Assembly (NCBI GenBank): GCA_913058395.1
Contig: CAJXQI010000020.1
Coordinates: 1-64,000 of the forward strand
DNA: 64,000 nucleotides
Reading direction: 5' to 3'
DNA from: an uncultured Colwellia sp.
Lineage (GTDB): Bacteria; Pseudomonadota; Gammaproteobacteria; Enterobacterales; Alteromonadaceae
A program made the translations under genes and the position numbers. The notes beneath the pieces were generated by a model. That model had not been told where the DNA came from, did not search any database, and worked only from the letters and a program-made list of their open reading frames with translations. Positions 36,131 through 45,383 of the stretch are shown piece by piece. Position 1 is the first letter of the stretch, and each line of letters begins with the position of its first letter.

Positions 36131-36700
36131 TTAATTTAACAATACGCTAAGGTCATGCAGTATGGCCGCAGTTGCTCCCCAAATATTGTGATTTTGATAA
36201 GGCATAAAGTGAATGTTATGGCTTTTACCTTGGTGGAAAGTCGCCACTTTAATGTGGTGTTCACGTTTTAAAAAGTGGGATAAGGGCACATGAAAAACTT
36301 CTGCCACTTCATTATCATCAAATTGATAGTTTTGTTCTTTTTGCGCAAAGGCAACTATAGGCGTTATTTCATAGCCTGATATAGTTTGGTAAGACTTTAG
36401 TTGCCCGAGTATTTGAATATTTTCAGGTTTTAGACCAATTTCTTCTTGTGTTTCTCGTAATGCTGTCGCGATCAAATTTTGATCGCTAGGCTCTGCTTTA
36501 CCGCCGGGAAAACTAATTTGACCAGGGTGGTGCCTTAAATGACTGGCGCGCTTTGTCAGTAAAACTTCAAGTTGTCCTTGATTGCTAACAATGGGAATAA
36601 GCACCGCTGCACTTTTAAGTTTATGTGGGTAACGAAACTTATGTACCGAAGCAGGCAGTGCTTGCATTTGAAAGCGTTGGACAAACTCATCTTTAGTCAT
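36131..36700 (-). CDS. nudL: CoA pyrophosphatase, Nudix family
   Basis: 189-residue cytoplasmic hydrolase predicted to split CoA and derivatives to 4'-phosphopantetheine and 3',5'-ADP. The CoA-specific segment LLTKRASHLRHHPGQISFPGG is directly followed by a Nudix box with ALRETQEEIGL. A strong AAGGTGA precedes the ATG. It lies 66 bp after pabB and 149 bp before sdaA. Confidence 0.93.
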   Translation of the reverse strand: MTKDEFVQRFQMQALPASVHKFRYPHKLKSAAVLIPIVSNQGQLEVLLTKRASHLRHHPGQISFPGGKAEPSDQNLIATALRETQEEIGLKPENIQILGQLKSYQTISGYEITPIVAFAQKEQNYQFDDNEVAEVFHVPLSHFLKREHHIKVATFHQGKSHNIHFMPYQNHNIWGATAAILHDLSVLLN

Positions 36701-36766
36701 ACATCACCTTCAAAATATGGAATACTTCTAGGAATAACTCGGCAGTAATTTACTTATGCCTGGCTC

Positions 36767-38194
36767 TTACACGTTCAAGGTACTTAAAATCGGTAGGATC
36801 TTATTTACTTTATCGTATGTTTCTTGGTATTCACTGTCAACGTCAGAGTCAGCAACTAATCCGCCGCCAGCCCAACAATATACTTGTTGTTTACTGCATA
36901 TTAGGGTTCGTATAGTGATGCTAGTATCCATTTTTCCACAAGCGGAAAGGTAACCAATAGAGCCACAATAAACACTACGTTGATTGGGCTCCAATTCTTC
37001 AATGATATCCATGGCTCTAATTTTTGGTGCGCCTGTGATTGAACCACCAGGAAACGCCGCGCGTAATAAATCGGTTCCGTCATAGTCAGAGTGTATCTCA
37101 CCTTCAACCGTACTGACTAAATGGTGTACGGCAGGGAAGCTTTCAATGGCAAAAATTGATGGGACTTTTACGCTGCCTGCTACACAAACACGGCTGATGT
37201 CGTTACGCAATAAGTCAACTATCATCAAATTTTCCGATTTGTCTTTACTCGCGTGTTTTAAGTCATCAGCATTTGCTTGATCAACAATAGGATCATCGCT
37301 TCTTGGGCGGGTGCCTTTAATCGGTTTACTCTGAACTTTGTTATCGGTCAGTTGTAAAAAACGTTCAGGTGAAATACTTAAAATAGCATTGTCAGCGAAG
37401 CGTAAAAATGCAGAAAACGGTGCTTTGTTTTCTTGGCGTAAGGCACAATACGCTTGGAATTCACTGCCGGTATATTTGGCGCTAAAGCGCTGGGCCAAGT
37501 TTATTTGATAACAATCGCCAGAAAGTAGGTAGTCTTGAACCTTATTAAATTTTTCGCGGTATTGCGCAGGCTGCATGTTTGATTGCCATGCGGAGGTTAG
37601 TCGAAAATTAGCAGGATTATCGGCTTCTTTTTTTACCGCACTAGTAAAAAAGTCAGTTATTTGAGCTCGTTTTTTATCATCACATAATAACCAAAATGAT
37701 TGTGTATGCTTGTCATAAATTACCGCTTGTTGATATATCCCTACTGCCATTTCAGGAGCATCAATATCTTTTTTAGTTTGTTGCTGGATTGTTTCAAAGC
37801 GCTTACCTAAGTCATAAGCAAAATAACCGACAGTGCCGCCTTTAAATGGTAGAGCACATTGTTCTACTTCTACGGTAGAAAATAATGTTTGTTGCTCTTG
37901 CTTAGCAAGTAATAGCGGATCGCCTTGGCTGGTGTAATTATTACCGTCAACTAGGTTACATACTCGGGTAGTATCGCCATGGGTCGTTAAGGTAATACTT
38001 GGCTGCCATACGATAATATCGTATCGACTATCAACATGTTCACTATCACAAGAGTCCAACCACATTGCCCAAGGCTGTTCAGCGATAAGCGAAAAAAGGC
38101 TTTGACTAGTAAATGAAGTATCTAATTGTAATAACTGTGCGGACAGTCTTATTGTTGAATTCAATGGCAATGTATTCTCACACTCTTTAAGCAA
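36767..38194 (-). CDS. pabB: Aminodeoxychorismate synthase component I
   Basis: Makes 4-amino-4-deoxychorismate from chorismate with a glutamine amidotransferase partner (PabA), for folate. About 475 residues versus 453 in E. coli. The PIKGTRPR motif with Lys marks PabB rather than anthranilate synthase TrpE (PIAGT). Also seen: DLLRNDISRV, AAFPGGSITGAPKIRAM, AGGGLVADS and ETYDKVNKIL. The start is uncertain: TTG at 38194 has no ribosome binding site, while TTG at 38170 has GTGAG 6-7 nt upstream. First gene of the pabB-nudL-sdaA run. Confidence 0.95.
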   Translation of the reverse strand: MLKECENTLPLNSTIRLSAQLLQLDTSFTSQSLFSLIAEQPWAMWLDSCDSEHVDSRYDIIVWQPSITLTTHGDTTRVCNLVDGNNYTSQGDPLLLAKQEQQTLFSTVEVEQCALPFKGGTVGYFAYDLGKRFETIQQQTKKDIDAPEMAVGIYQQAVIYDKHTQSFWLLCDDKKRAQITDFFTSAVKKEADNPANFRLTSAWQSNMQPAQYREKFNKVQDYLLSGDCYQINLAQRFSAKYTGSEFQAYCALRQENKAPFSAFLRFADNAILSISPERFLQLTDNKVQSKPIKGTRPRSDDPIVDQANADDLKHASKDKSENLMIVDLLRNDISRVCVAGSVKVPSIFAIESFPAVHHLVSTVEGEIHSDYDGTDLLRAAFPGGSITGAPKIRAMDIIEELEPNQRSVYCGSIGYLSACGKMDTSITIRTLICSKQQVYCWAGGGLVADSDVDSEYQETYDKVNKILPILSTLNV

Positions 38195-38338
38195 TAAAAT
38201 TTTAGTTATAGTCTATGTATCTAGGTCACTATATTAGACCATTTGATACTGGCAGGCATGTAGCAAGCAAGGTATGATATCGGCAAATTTATAACTTTCA
38301 ACTTATCTCTCGCCCAATTGATAAAAAAAGAGACCGTT

Positions 38339-39865
38339 ATGGCTATTATTAAACAACAAGATTTAATCGAAAGTGTTGCCGATGCACTGCAATACATTTC
38401 TTATTATCACCCACTTGATTTTATTCAAGCGCTTGAAAAGGCGTACCACAAAGAAGAAAGCCAAGCTGCGAAAGATGCGATTGCACAAATTCTCATTAAC
38501 TCACGTATGTCGGCACATGGTAAGCGTCCTATCTGTCAAGATACTGGTATTGTTACCTGTTTCGTAAAAGTAGGTATGGCTGTTCAGTGGGATAACACTG
38601 ATATGACCGTACAACAAATGGTTGATGAAGGTACTCGTCGTGCCTATTTAAATCCTGATAACCCGTTACGTGCATCAATTGTTGCTGACCCAGCGGGTAA
38701 ACGCATTAATACTAAAGACAATACGCCATCGGTTGTCCATATTGATATGGTACCGGGCGATCACATTGAAGTGATGATTGCTGCTAAAGGCGGCGGTAGT
38801 GAAAACAAATCTAAAATGGCTATGCTAAACCCGAGTGATTCAATTGCGGATTGGGTAGTGAAAACATTACCAACAATGGGCGCTGGCTGGTGTCCACCAG
38901 GCATGCTAGGTATAGGTATTGGTGGTACGGCTGAAAAAGCAGGTGTATTGGCAAAAGAAAGCTTAATGGACCCAGTAAATATTCAAGAGCTTATTGACCG
39001 TGGCCCTGAAAATGCTGAAGAAGAATTACGTTTAGAAATTTATGACCGTGTTAACAAGTTGGGTATTGGCGCGCAAGGTTTAGGCGGTTTAACAACGGTT
39101 GTTGATATCAAAATTAACTCTGTGCCAACGCATGCTGCTTCAAAACCGGTTGTGATGATCCCTAACTGTGCGGCAACTCGTCATGTTCATTTCCATCTAG
39201 ATGGCACAGGTCCAGCTGATTTAACACCGCCAAAATTAGAAGACTGGCCTGAAATTACTTGGGAAGTCGGAGAAAATGTTCGTCGTGTTAATGTTGATGA
39301 GCTTTCAAAAACAGACATAAGTGATTGGAAGACAGGTGAAACGGTATTACTTAGCGGCACTATTTTAACCGGTCGTGATGCTGCGCATAAACGTATTCAA
39401 GACATGTTAGCGGCAGGGCAAGAACTACCGGTTGATTTCACTGATAAATTTATTTATTACGTAGGTCCTGTCGATGCCATTGGCGATGAAGCTGTTGGTC
39501 CTGCTGGCCCAACAACGGCAACGCGTATGGACAAGTTTACTGAGATGATGCTTGCTGAAACTGGTTTGCTAGGCACTATCGGTAAAGCCGAACGTGGTCC
39601 TGCAACGGTAGAATGCATTAAAAACCATAAGTCAGTGTACTTAATGGCCGTAGGCGGTGCAGCTTATCTGGTATCTAAAGCGATTAAAAAAGCAAAAGTT
39701 GTCGCTTTTGAAGATATGGGAATGGAAGCGATTTACGAATTTGAAGTGGAAGATATGCCAGTAACCGTAGCGGTTGATAGCTTAGGCGAGTCAGCACACG
39801 TTACCGGCCCTGCAATTTGGCAGGCCAAAATTGAAGAAATTGACAGTAAACTAAAAGGCGAATAG
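38339..39865 (+). CDS. Class I fumarate hydratase (iron-sulfur)
   Basis: 508-residue TCA-cycle enzyme, fumarate to malate, with an oxygen-sensitive [4Fe-4S] cluster. Cluster cysteines can be placed in CQDTGIV, IPNCAATRH and GWCPPG. The alpha and beta parts are fused in one chain, with the beta part starting near residue 330 (LSGTILTGRDAAHKR). ATG 38339 has AAAGAGA about 7 nt upstream; a TTG 21 nt earlier is also in frame but unlikely. FumA/FumB-type by architecture; which E. coli paralogue it resembles more I cannot tell. Confidence 0.95.
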   Translation: MAIIKQQDLIESVADALQYISYYHPLDFIQALEKAYHKEESQAAKDAIAQILINSRMSAHGKRPICQDTGIVTCFVKVGMAVQWDNTDMTVQQMVDEGTRRAYLNPDNPLRASIVADPAGKRINTKDNTPSVVHIDMVPGDHIEVMIAAKGGGSENKSKMAMLNPSDSIADWVVKTLPTMGAGWCPPGMLGIGIGGTAEKAGVLAKESLMDPVNIQELIDRGPENAEEELRLEIYDRVNKLGIGAQGLGGLTTVVDIKINSVPTHAASKPVVMIPNCAATRHVHFHLDGTGPADLTPPKLEDWPEITWEVGENVRRVNVDELSKTDISDWKTGETVLLSGTILTGRDAAHKRIQDMLAAGQELPVDFTDKFIYYVGPVDAIGDEAVGPAGPTTATRMDKFTEMMLAETGLLGTIGKAERGPATVECIKNHKSVYLMAVGGAAYLVSKAIKKAKVVAFEDMGMEAIYEFEVEDMPVTVAVDSLGESAHVTGPAIWQAKIEEIDSKLKGE

Positions 39866-39877
39866 CTTTTTATTAAT

Positions 39878-39905
39878 TAAAACGCCCGTTACGGGCGTTT
39901 TTTTT
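39878..39905 (+). terminator. Terminator of the fumarase gene
   Basis: Stem AAAACGCCCG with CGGGCGTTTT, 3-nt loop, followed by a run of T, 13 bases past the stop codon. Confidence 0.93.
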
Positions 39906-39941
39906 AGCAAGAAATAAGCATAAAAATAAAAGTAGGATGTT

Positions 39942-41978
39942 ATGAAAAAAAATACTATTAACATGGCGGCACTCACTACCTTAGCATTTGCTAGTGTCGG
40001 TAATGCTGCAACGAGTGCAGAGCCAAGCGTATTAGATGTTAATGCGTTAACTGAGTTTAATCAAATTCATGATTTTGTCGTATCACCGCAAGGTGACAGC
40101 TTCATTTATCGTTTGAAAAAAGGCATACGTTCAGGTGATAACCATCTGTACATGCAAAATGTTAATTCAAAGCAAGCGCAGCAACTTACCAGCAATAAAA
40201 GTGGTGAAAGCAATGTTGTATATGCACAAAATGGTAAAAGCATTTATTTTCTTTCTTCGCGTAGTGGCAGTTCACAAATATGGCAATTGCCACTAACAGG
40301 CGGTGAAGCTCAACAAGTTTCGGCGTTGCCACTTGATATCAATGGTTTTCAAATGTCTGTTGACGGCAAACGTTTTGCTGTTGAATTAACTGTTATGCCT
40401 GGTTGTAAAACACTGCAATGTACGCTTGATGCCAAAGCTGTTGATGCTAAGAAAAAACACAACGTTAGAGTGTATGACCAATTGATGGTTCGCCATTGGG
40501 ATACATGGAATACCGCATATAAGTCACATTTATTTGTTGCAGACAAAGCTGAATCAGGTGCATTTACACAAGCTACAGACTTAATGCCAACTTGGCAGGG
40601 GGATATTGCTGGCGCAGGTGAAGTGAGTTTTCATCCAAATGGCAAAACCTTAAGCTTTTCTGCAAAATTACCAAGTAAAGAACAAGCATGGAATACCAAT
40701 TTCGATATTTTTGAAGTGAATTTAAACACTAAAAAATTAACTAATATTACCGCTGAAAATACCGCATGGGATGCAAAACCTGTTTATTCACCGAATGGTC
40801 GTTACTTGGCTTATAAGGCGATGTCAGTACCAGGTTATGAGTCAGACAAGTTTACTGTTATGATCCGTGATAGTAAAACCGGCAAAACGCGTGCAGTAGC
40901 AAAGCAATGGGATCGTTCTGTTAGTGAATTAGTATTCGCTAACGATAATCGAACATTGTACGTAACGGCTAATGATGTTGGTCAAAAAAGCATTTTCGAA
41001 ATAAACCCTGAATTCGGCGATGTGCGTCGTGTTTATAATGATGGCACAGCTGGCAAAATTGCGGTAACAGCAGATAAAATATTCTTTACTCGTCATGCCC
41101 TTGATGCACCAACCGATATTTTTTCCATTGACCGAGATGGTTATCAATTAAAGCAACTTACAACTGTTAATGCAGATAAATTAAGCAACATAACATTGGC
41201 TGAATTTGAACAGTTTAGCTTTAAAGGTTGGAATGATGAAGACGTATATGGTTATTGGTTAAAACCTGCTAATTACCAAATGGGCAATAAATATCCAATT
41301 GCCTTTTTAGTACATGGTGGCCCGCAAGGCAGCTTTGGTAATATGTTTCATTACCGTTGGAATGCTCAACTTTGGGCTGCACAAGGCTATGCTGTTGTGA
41401 TGATAGACTTTCATGGCTCTATTGGTTACGGTCAAGATTTTACCGATGCAATAGCGCGTGACTGGGGCGGTAAGCCGCTAGAAGACTTACAAAAAGGTTT
41501 TGCGGATATCACTAAAAAGCAACCTTGGATGGATGCAAATAATGCTTGTGCGTTAGGTGCTTCATACGGTGGTTACATGATGAACTGGATCCAAGGTAAT
41601 TGGGCTGATGGTTTTAATTGTATTGTTAATCATGCCGGTTTATACGATATGCCAAGTTTTTATGGTTCAACAGAAGAGCTATGGTTTCCTGAACATGATA
41701 TGGGTGGACCAGTTTGGGAAGGTAGCGAAGACTACAATAAATACAACCCTGCAGCGTTAGTTAAAAACTGGAAAACACCGATGTTAGTGATTCAAGGTGA
41801 GCTAGATTACCGTGTGCCTTACGCACAAAGCTTGGGGGCATTTACAGCGCTACAGCGCCAAGATATTCCTAGTCGATTAGTGATGTTTCCAGACGAAGAT
41901 CATCATATTCGTAATCCTGATAACCTGAAAGTATGGTATCAAGAAGTCTTTAATTGGATGAAAAAATATACTAATTAG
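39942..41978 (+). CDS. S9 family peptidase, secreted (dipeptidyl peptidase V / acylaminoacyl peptidase-like)
   Basis: 678 residues. Signal peptide about 1-23 (VGNA-ATSAE). N-terminal beta-propeller (about 45-400, with WSP-like blades such as FHPNGKTLSFSA and YSPNGRYLAYKA), then an alpha/beta-hydrolase with the oxyanion segment HGGPQGSFG, catalytic Ser in GASYGGYMM, Asp in GELDYRVP and His in DEDHHI. Unlike the S9 lipoprotein at 22329 it has no lipobox, so it is soluble in the periplasm or exported. AGGA lies 7 nt before the ATG. Stand-alone between two terminators. Confidence 0.93.
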   Translation: MKKNTINMAALTTLAFASVGNAATSAEPSVLDVNALTEFNQIHDFVVSPQGDSFIYRLKKGIRSGDNHLYMQNVNSKQAQQLTSNKSGESNVVYAQNGKSIYFLSSRSGSSQIWQLPLTGGEAQQVSALPLDINGFQMSVDGKRFAVELTVMPGCKTLQCTLDAKAVDAKKKHNVRVYDQLMVRHWDTWNTAYKSHLFVADKAESGAFTQATDLMPTWQGDIAGAGEVSFHPNGKTLSFSAKLPSKEQAWNTNFDIFEVNLNTKKLTNITAENTAWDAKPVYSPNGRYLAYKAMSVPGYESDKFTVMIRDSKTGKTRAVAKQWDRSVSELVFANDNRTLYVTANDVGQKSIFEINPEFGDVRRVYNDGTAGKIAVTADKIFFTRHALDAPTDIFSIDRDGYQLKQLTTVNADKLSNITLAEFEQFSFKGWNDEDVYGYWLKPANYQMGNKYPIAFLVHGGPQGSFGNMFHYRWNAQLWAAQGYAVVMIDFHGSIGYGQDFTDAIARDWGGKPLEDLQKGFADITKKQPWMDANNACALGASYGGYMMNWIQGNWADGFNCIVNHAGLYDMPSFYGSTEELWFPEHDMGGPVWEGSEDYNKYNPAALVKNWKTPMLVIQGELDYRVPYAQSLGAFTALQRQDIPSRLVMFPDEDHHIRNPDNLKVWYQEVFNWMKKYTN

Positions 41979-42013
41979 GTTTGCTAGCTAGTTAAATTAT
42001 TAAGTGTATTAAT

Positions 42014-42049
42014 AAAAACGGTAATTCAAGTAGTTGAATTACCGTTTTT
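42014..42049 (+). terminator. Terminator of the second S9 peptidase gene
   Basis: A 16-bp stem, AAAAACGGTAATTCAA with TTGAATTACCGTTTTT, around a GTAG loop, then T residues. Confidence 0.94.
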
Positions 42050-42114
42050 TTATATGTTTTTATCAATTAGGTCTACACTAAATATAACATCAAAAAAAGT
42101 TGTAGAAAGTTAGC

Positions 42115-42339
42115 ATGGAAGAAAATAAACCTGACGAAAGTCGCGAAACGGAAGATCGCCTAGTCACCATTTTATACTATAACGATATTTCGCTTGAGCT
42201 GATGCACGAAGTACAATTATTGCCGCAGAACAAACATGGTCGAGTGATCATTCCTGAAAGTTTTAAAGTTGATAAATCCATTGTCGCTGTCTGTGATGGT
42301 AGGGTAGAAATTTTAAATAGAATTGGTGATAGGGTTTAG
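42115..42339 (+). CDS. Small conserved protein, possibly TIGR02922 family
   Basis: 74 residues, soluble and acidic at the N-terminus; the middle reads like a small beta-rich fold (VTILYYNDISLELMHEVQLLPQ, GRVIIPESFK). It resembles a short family known from Colwellia and relatives that I recall as TIGR02922. No function is known. It lies between an S9 peptidase and rmuC without a clear operon link. No strong ribosome binding site. Confidence 0.7.
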   Translation: MEENKPDESRETEDRLVTILYYNDISLELMHEVQLLPQNKHGRVIIPESFKVDKSIVAVCDGRVEILNRIGDRV

Positions 42340-42463
42340 AACTCAATTCCAAGCACGGCACTTTAGTTGCCACACAGACGCTAAATTAATTTTCTTAAAC
42401 TATTAACCTTATAGCGTTATTATGCTCTAATAACTGTTAATATTTACAGTGCTTGGCGTTTTC

Positions 42464-43906
42464 ATGAATTCAACTTTTCCCCTAACTTGGTTAACTTTAG
42501 AAAATACGCCGCTGTTAGTCGCGGTATCTTTAGCCGTAATGTTTTTTCTGATTTTTTTCATGTTTTTTTTCTATCGAAAGCTAACTAATAGCGAAAAAGT
42601 GGTAATTGCGCAGCAAGAACTTTTGCAACAATTGCTAGAAAAGGTAAACCTTAGTTACGAAGTCAATGCCAGTCAGCAGCAACAATTACAGCAGCAGCTT
42701 AATCTTAATCATCAAAATTTAGCCAGCCAACAAAGTGAATTGAAAAGCTATTTTGAGCAACAAATTGCTGACTTTAAATTAAAGCTGTTACGTCAACTTG
42801 GCGAGCAAGCAGAAAAACAAACTCAGTTGTTACATCGTAATAGTGAGCAACTTAAAGAAACATTGCATGAACATCATGCAAGCTTTAACAGTAATCAGGT
42901 AAAATCATTAGAGCAAATGATTAATCAGCTTGCGAATATGACTAAGCTAGGCCGTGAAGAAATGGCTAAGTCATTATATTTAGCAAGTGAACAAATGACA
43001 CTGCGCATTAATGAACTGACGACATCGACTGATAACCGTTTAAAAGATATTAGCGGACAAGTTGAAAAACGCTTAGCTGACGGTTTTGAAAAAACCACTA
43101 AAACTTTTAATGATATTTTACAACGCTTAGCGCTGATTGATGATGCACAGAAGAAAATTACAGAGCTTTCTACCAACGTGGTCAGTTTACAAGAAGTACT
43201 TTCTGATAAACGCTCACGTGGTGCATTTGGTGAAGTGCAGTTGAACTCTTTAATTCGCAATGTTTTACCTGAACAACATTTTGCTATTCAACATACACTT
43301 TCTAACGGGAAAATTGCTGACTGTATTTTATTCTTACCTGAGCCTACCGGTAATGTCGTGGTTGATTCAAAATTCCCATTAGAAAACTATAAAAAAATGG
43401 CTGATAACAGCTTAGGTGAACTTGAACGTAAAGCTTCAGAGCGGCAGTTTAAAGTTGACATTAAAAAGCACATTAATGACATCAGCGGTAAGTATCTTAT
43501 TGAAAAAGAAACCGCAGACGGTGCCATCATGTTTATTCCCGCGGAAGCTATTTTTGCCGAAATACATGCTCACCACGCTGACTTGGTTGAGTATGCAAAT
43601 AAGAAACGTGTTTGGTTAGCATCGCCAACCACCTTAATGGCCATTTTAACCACTGCTCGTTCAGTGCTAAAAGATGAAGCTACTCGCAAACAAATTCATG
43701 TCATTCAAGCGCACTTATCACACCTTTCAGCTGACTTTTCTCGCTTTAAAGGCCGTTTTGCAAACCTTGCAAAACATATTGATCAAGCCGCAAGTGATGT
43801 AAAACAAATTCATACTTCTGCAGATAAAATCAGTAGTCGCTTTGAGAAAATAGAACAGGTTGAATTGCAACAAGAAGATAAGCCTGTTGCACTACCGGTT
43901 GAATAA
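42464..43906 (+). CDS. rmuC: DNA recombination protein RmuC
   Basis: 480 residues. One N-terminal membrane helix (about 13-38), a long Gln-rich coiled coil (about 45-240), then the RmuC nuclease-like domain with GAFGEVQLNSLIRNVLPEQHF, VVDSKFPLENY, FIPAEAIFAEI and LASPTTLMAIL. Thought to limit inversions at short inverted repeats; the domain is related to PD-(D/E)xK nucleases. The ATG at 42464 is preferred over an in-frame GTG 15 nt earlier; neither has a good ribosome binding site. Length agrees with E. coli RmuC (475). Confidence 0.94.
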   Translation: MNSTFPLTWLTLENTPLLVAVSLAVMFFLIFFMFFFYRKLTNSEKVVIAQQELLQQLLEKVNLSYEVNASQQQQLQQQLNLNHQNLASQQSELKSYFEQQIADFKLKLLRQLGEQAEKQTQLLHRNSEQLKETLHEHHASFNSNQVKSLEQMINQLANMTKLGREEMAKSLYLASEQMTLRINELTTSTDNRLKDISGQVEKRLADGFEKTTKTFNDILQRLALIDDAQKKITELSTNVVSLQEVLSDKRSRGAFGEVQLNSLIRNVLPEQHFAIQHTLSNGKIADCILFLPEPTGNVVVDSKFPLENYKKMADNSLGELERKASERQFKVDIKKHINDISGKYLIEKETADGAIMFIPAEAIFAEIHAHHADLVEYANKKRVWLASPTTLMAILTTARSVLKDEATRKQIHVIQAHLSHLSADFSRFKGRFANLAKHIDQAASDVKQIHTSADKISSRFEKIEQVELQQEDKPVALPVE

Positions 43907-44110
43907 AGATTATTTGAATATTTCAAATGATTGAAAAATCGAGGTTGACTAAAACTTCGTAGGTTGATGACACAACTGCTTTAAATACACATTTACTTTG
44001 ATGTAAGACATTGTCGATTGAAGGAAATTACATTATTCTCCGTAATATCAGTACCTTTGATATTATCGGTGCGTAGATCTGTTTTTTGCCTCTAACTTTG
44101 GAGTTTATGC

Positions 44111-45301
44111 TTGTTACCGTACTTTAGCAGTATAAAGAAGAGTCTTATTAGCCTATTAGGCTTTCTTATTTTGTTTCTGTTGATTAACGAATTTCAAAGC
44201 GTTTGGTCAGCAAAAATTACTTTGATAGAGCAAGTTCTTTATGGCTTACTTGTCGCAACTGCCGTTCTTGCAAGTTATTTCAATCGTAGCCGTTTAGCCT
44301 TAAGCGCTACATTATTTCTGTTGTTTTATCTTAATCTTTCCAGCACCTTACCTTGGAATGAGTGGCTGTTGGCTCAAAGCGATTGGCTGATCTTATTTTT
44401 AGCTAGTGTGCTCGCGGTACTAAGCTTGGTGAAAGATAGGGGCTTGCTATCTATCCATGGCTTATATCGCTTGTTGCTATTATCGGCTGTTGGCCTTATT
44501 TGTTATTACTGGTTGAATAGTCAAACTGATGTGCAGGCAACGTTGGCGAGCTTTCCTATATTAGCTGACTATCTCAAGTACGTAAGTATCGAGCTACCAT
44601 TATTGTGTTGTGCTGCATTGTTGCTATGGCAAACTTTACGTGAAAAAAGCTTAGTGACTACAGCATTATTGAGTAGTTTTGCTGTTTGGTTAGGCCATTA
44701 TTATCAGGTTATAGATTTACCGTGGAGTGTTTTACTGACGTTAATAACCTTCCACTACTTGTTGGTTGTTCTTGTCGACTCATATTTCTTTGCTTATCGA
44801 GACGAGTTAACTGGTTTACCATCACGTAGGGCGCTGAACCAATTGGCTTTAGCACTAGGTAGAAAATACACGCTAGCAATGCTTGATATTGACCACTTTA
44901 AAAAGTTTAACGACACTTATGGTCATGATATTGGCGACCAAGTGCTAAAGCTTGTAGCGAGTAAATTGGCACAAGTAAAAGGTGGAGGGAAAGTTTTCCG
45001 TTATGGCGGTGAAGAATTCACTATTATCTTTTCCGGAAAATCACCTGAGCAAGCTTTACCTTTATTAGAAGCGGTTAGACAAGCTGTTCAAGACTACAAA
45101 GTTGTTATTAGACAAGCGCAGCGTAAAACTAAAAAATCAAGAACAGGCAAGAATACTAGTAATGTGAAAACTGTTAGTGTCACTATTTCTATTGGTGTCG
45201 CTGCCAGAGTCGACAAGCTCAACTTTGAGCAAACTTTAAAGCAAGCGGATCAAGCATTATATCGGGCAAAAAAATCAGGCCGTAATAACGTTTCTCAATA
45301 G
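44111..45301 (+). CDS. Membrane-bound diguanylate cyclase (GGDEF)
   Basis: 396 residues. About residues 1-228 hold seven or eight hydrophobic helices forming an unnamed membrane sensor module; the GGDEF domain follows (about 232-396) with MLDIDHFKKFNDTYGHDIGDQ and the active loop RYGGEEF. No RxxD inhibitory site precedes the loop (it reads KGGGKVF). A basic insertion of about 20 residues (KTKKSRTGKN region) sits before the final strand VSVTISIGVA. TTG start, supported by GGAG 7 nt upstream; the nearby ATG at 44107 is out of frame and closes quickly. Confidence 0.9.
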   Translation: MLPYFSSIKKSLISLLGFLILFLLINEFQSVWSAKITLIEQVLYGLLVATAVLASYFNRSRLALSATLFLLFYLNLSSTLPWNEWLLAQSDWLILFLASVLAVLSLVKDRGLLSIHGLYRLLLLSAVGLICYYWLNSQTDVQATLASFPILADYLKYVSIELPLLCCAALLLWQTLREKSLVTTALLSSFAVWLGHYYQVIDLPWSVLLTLITFHYLLVVLVDSYFFAYRDELTGLPSRRALNQLALALGRKYTLAMLDIDHFKKFNDTYGHDIGDQVLKLVASKLAQVKGGGKVFRYGGEEFTIIFSGKSPEQALPLLEAVRQAVQDYKVVIRQAQRKTKKSRTGKNTSNVKTVSVTISIGVAARVDKLNFEQTLKQADQALYRAKKSGRNNVSQ

Positions 45302-45321
45302 CGAGCTAAAAATTAGCCAAC

Positions 45322-45352
45322 AAAAAAGCCAATGATGAAGGTCATTGGCTTT
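45322..45352. terminator. Terminator between the membrane diguanylate cyclase and the SNF transporter
   Basis: Stem AAAGCCAATGA with TCATTGGCTTT and a 6-nt loop. The T-run is stronger on the minus strand, so it mainly ends the transporter gene. Confidence 0.88.
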
Positions 45353-45383
45353 CGCTATTAAGCTAACAATATAAATTTTATTG

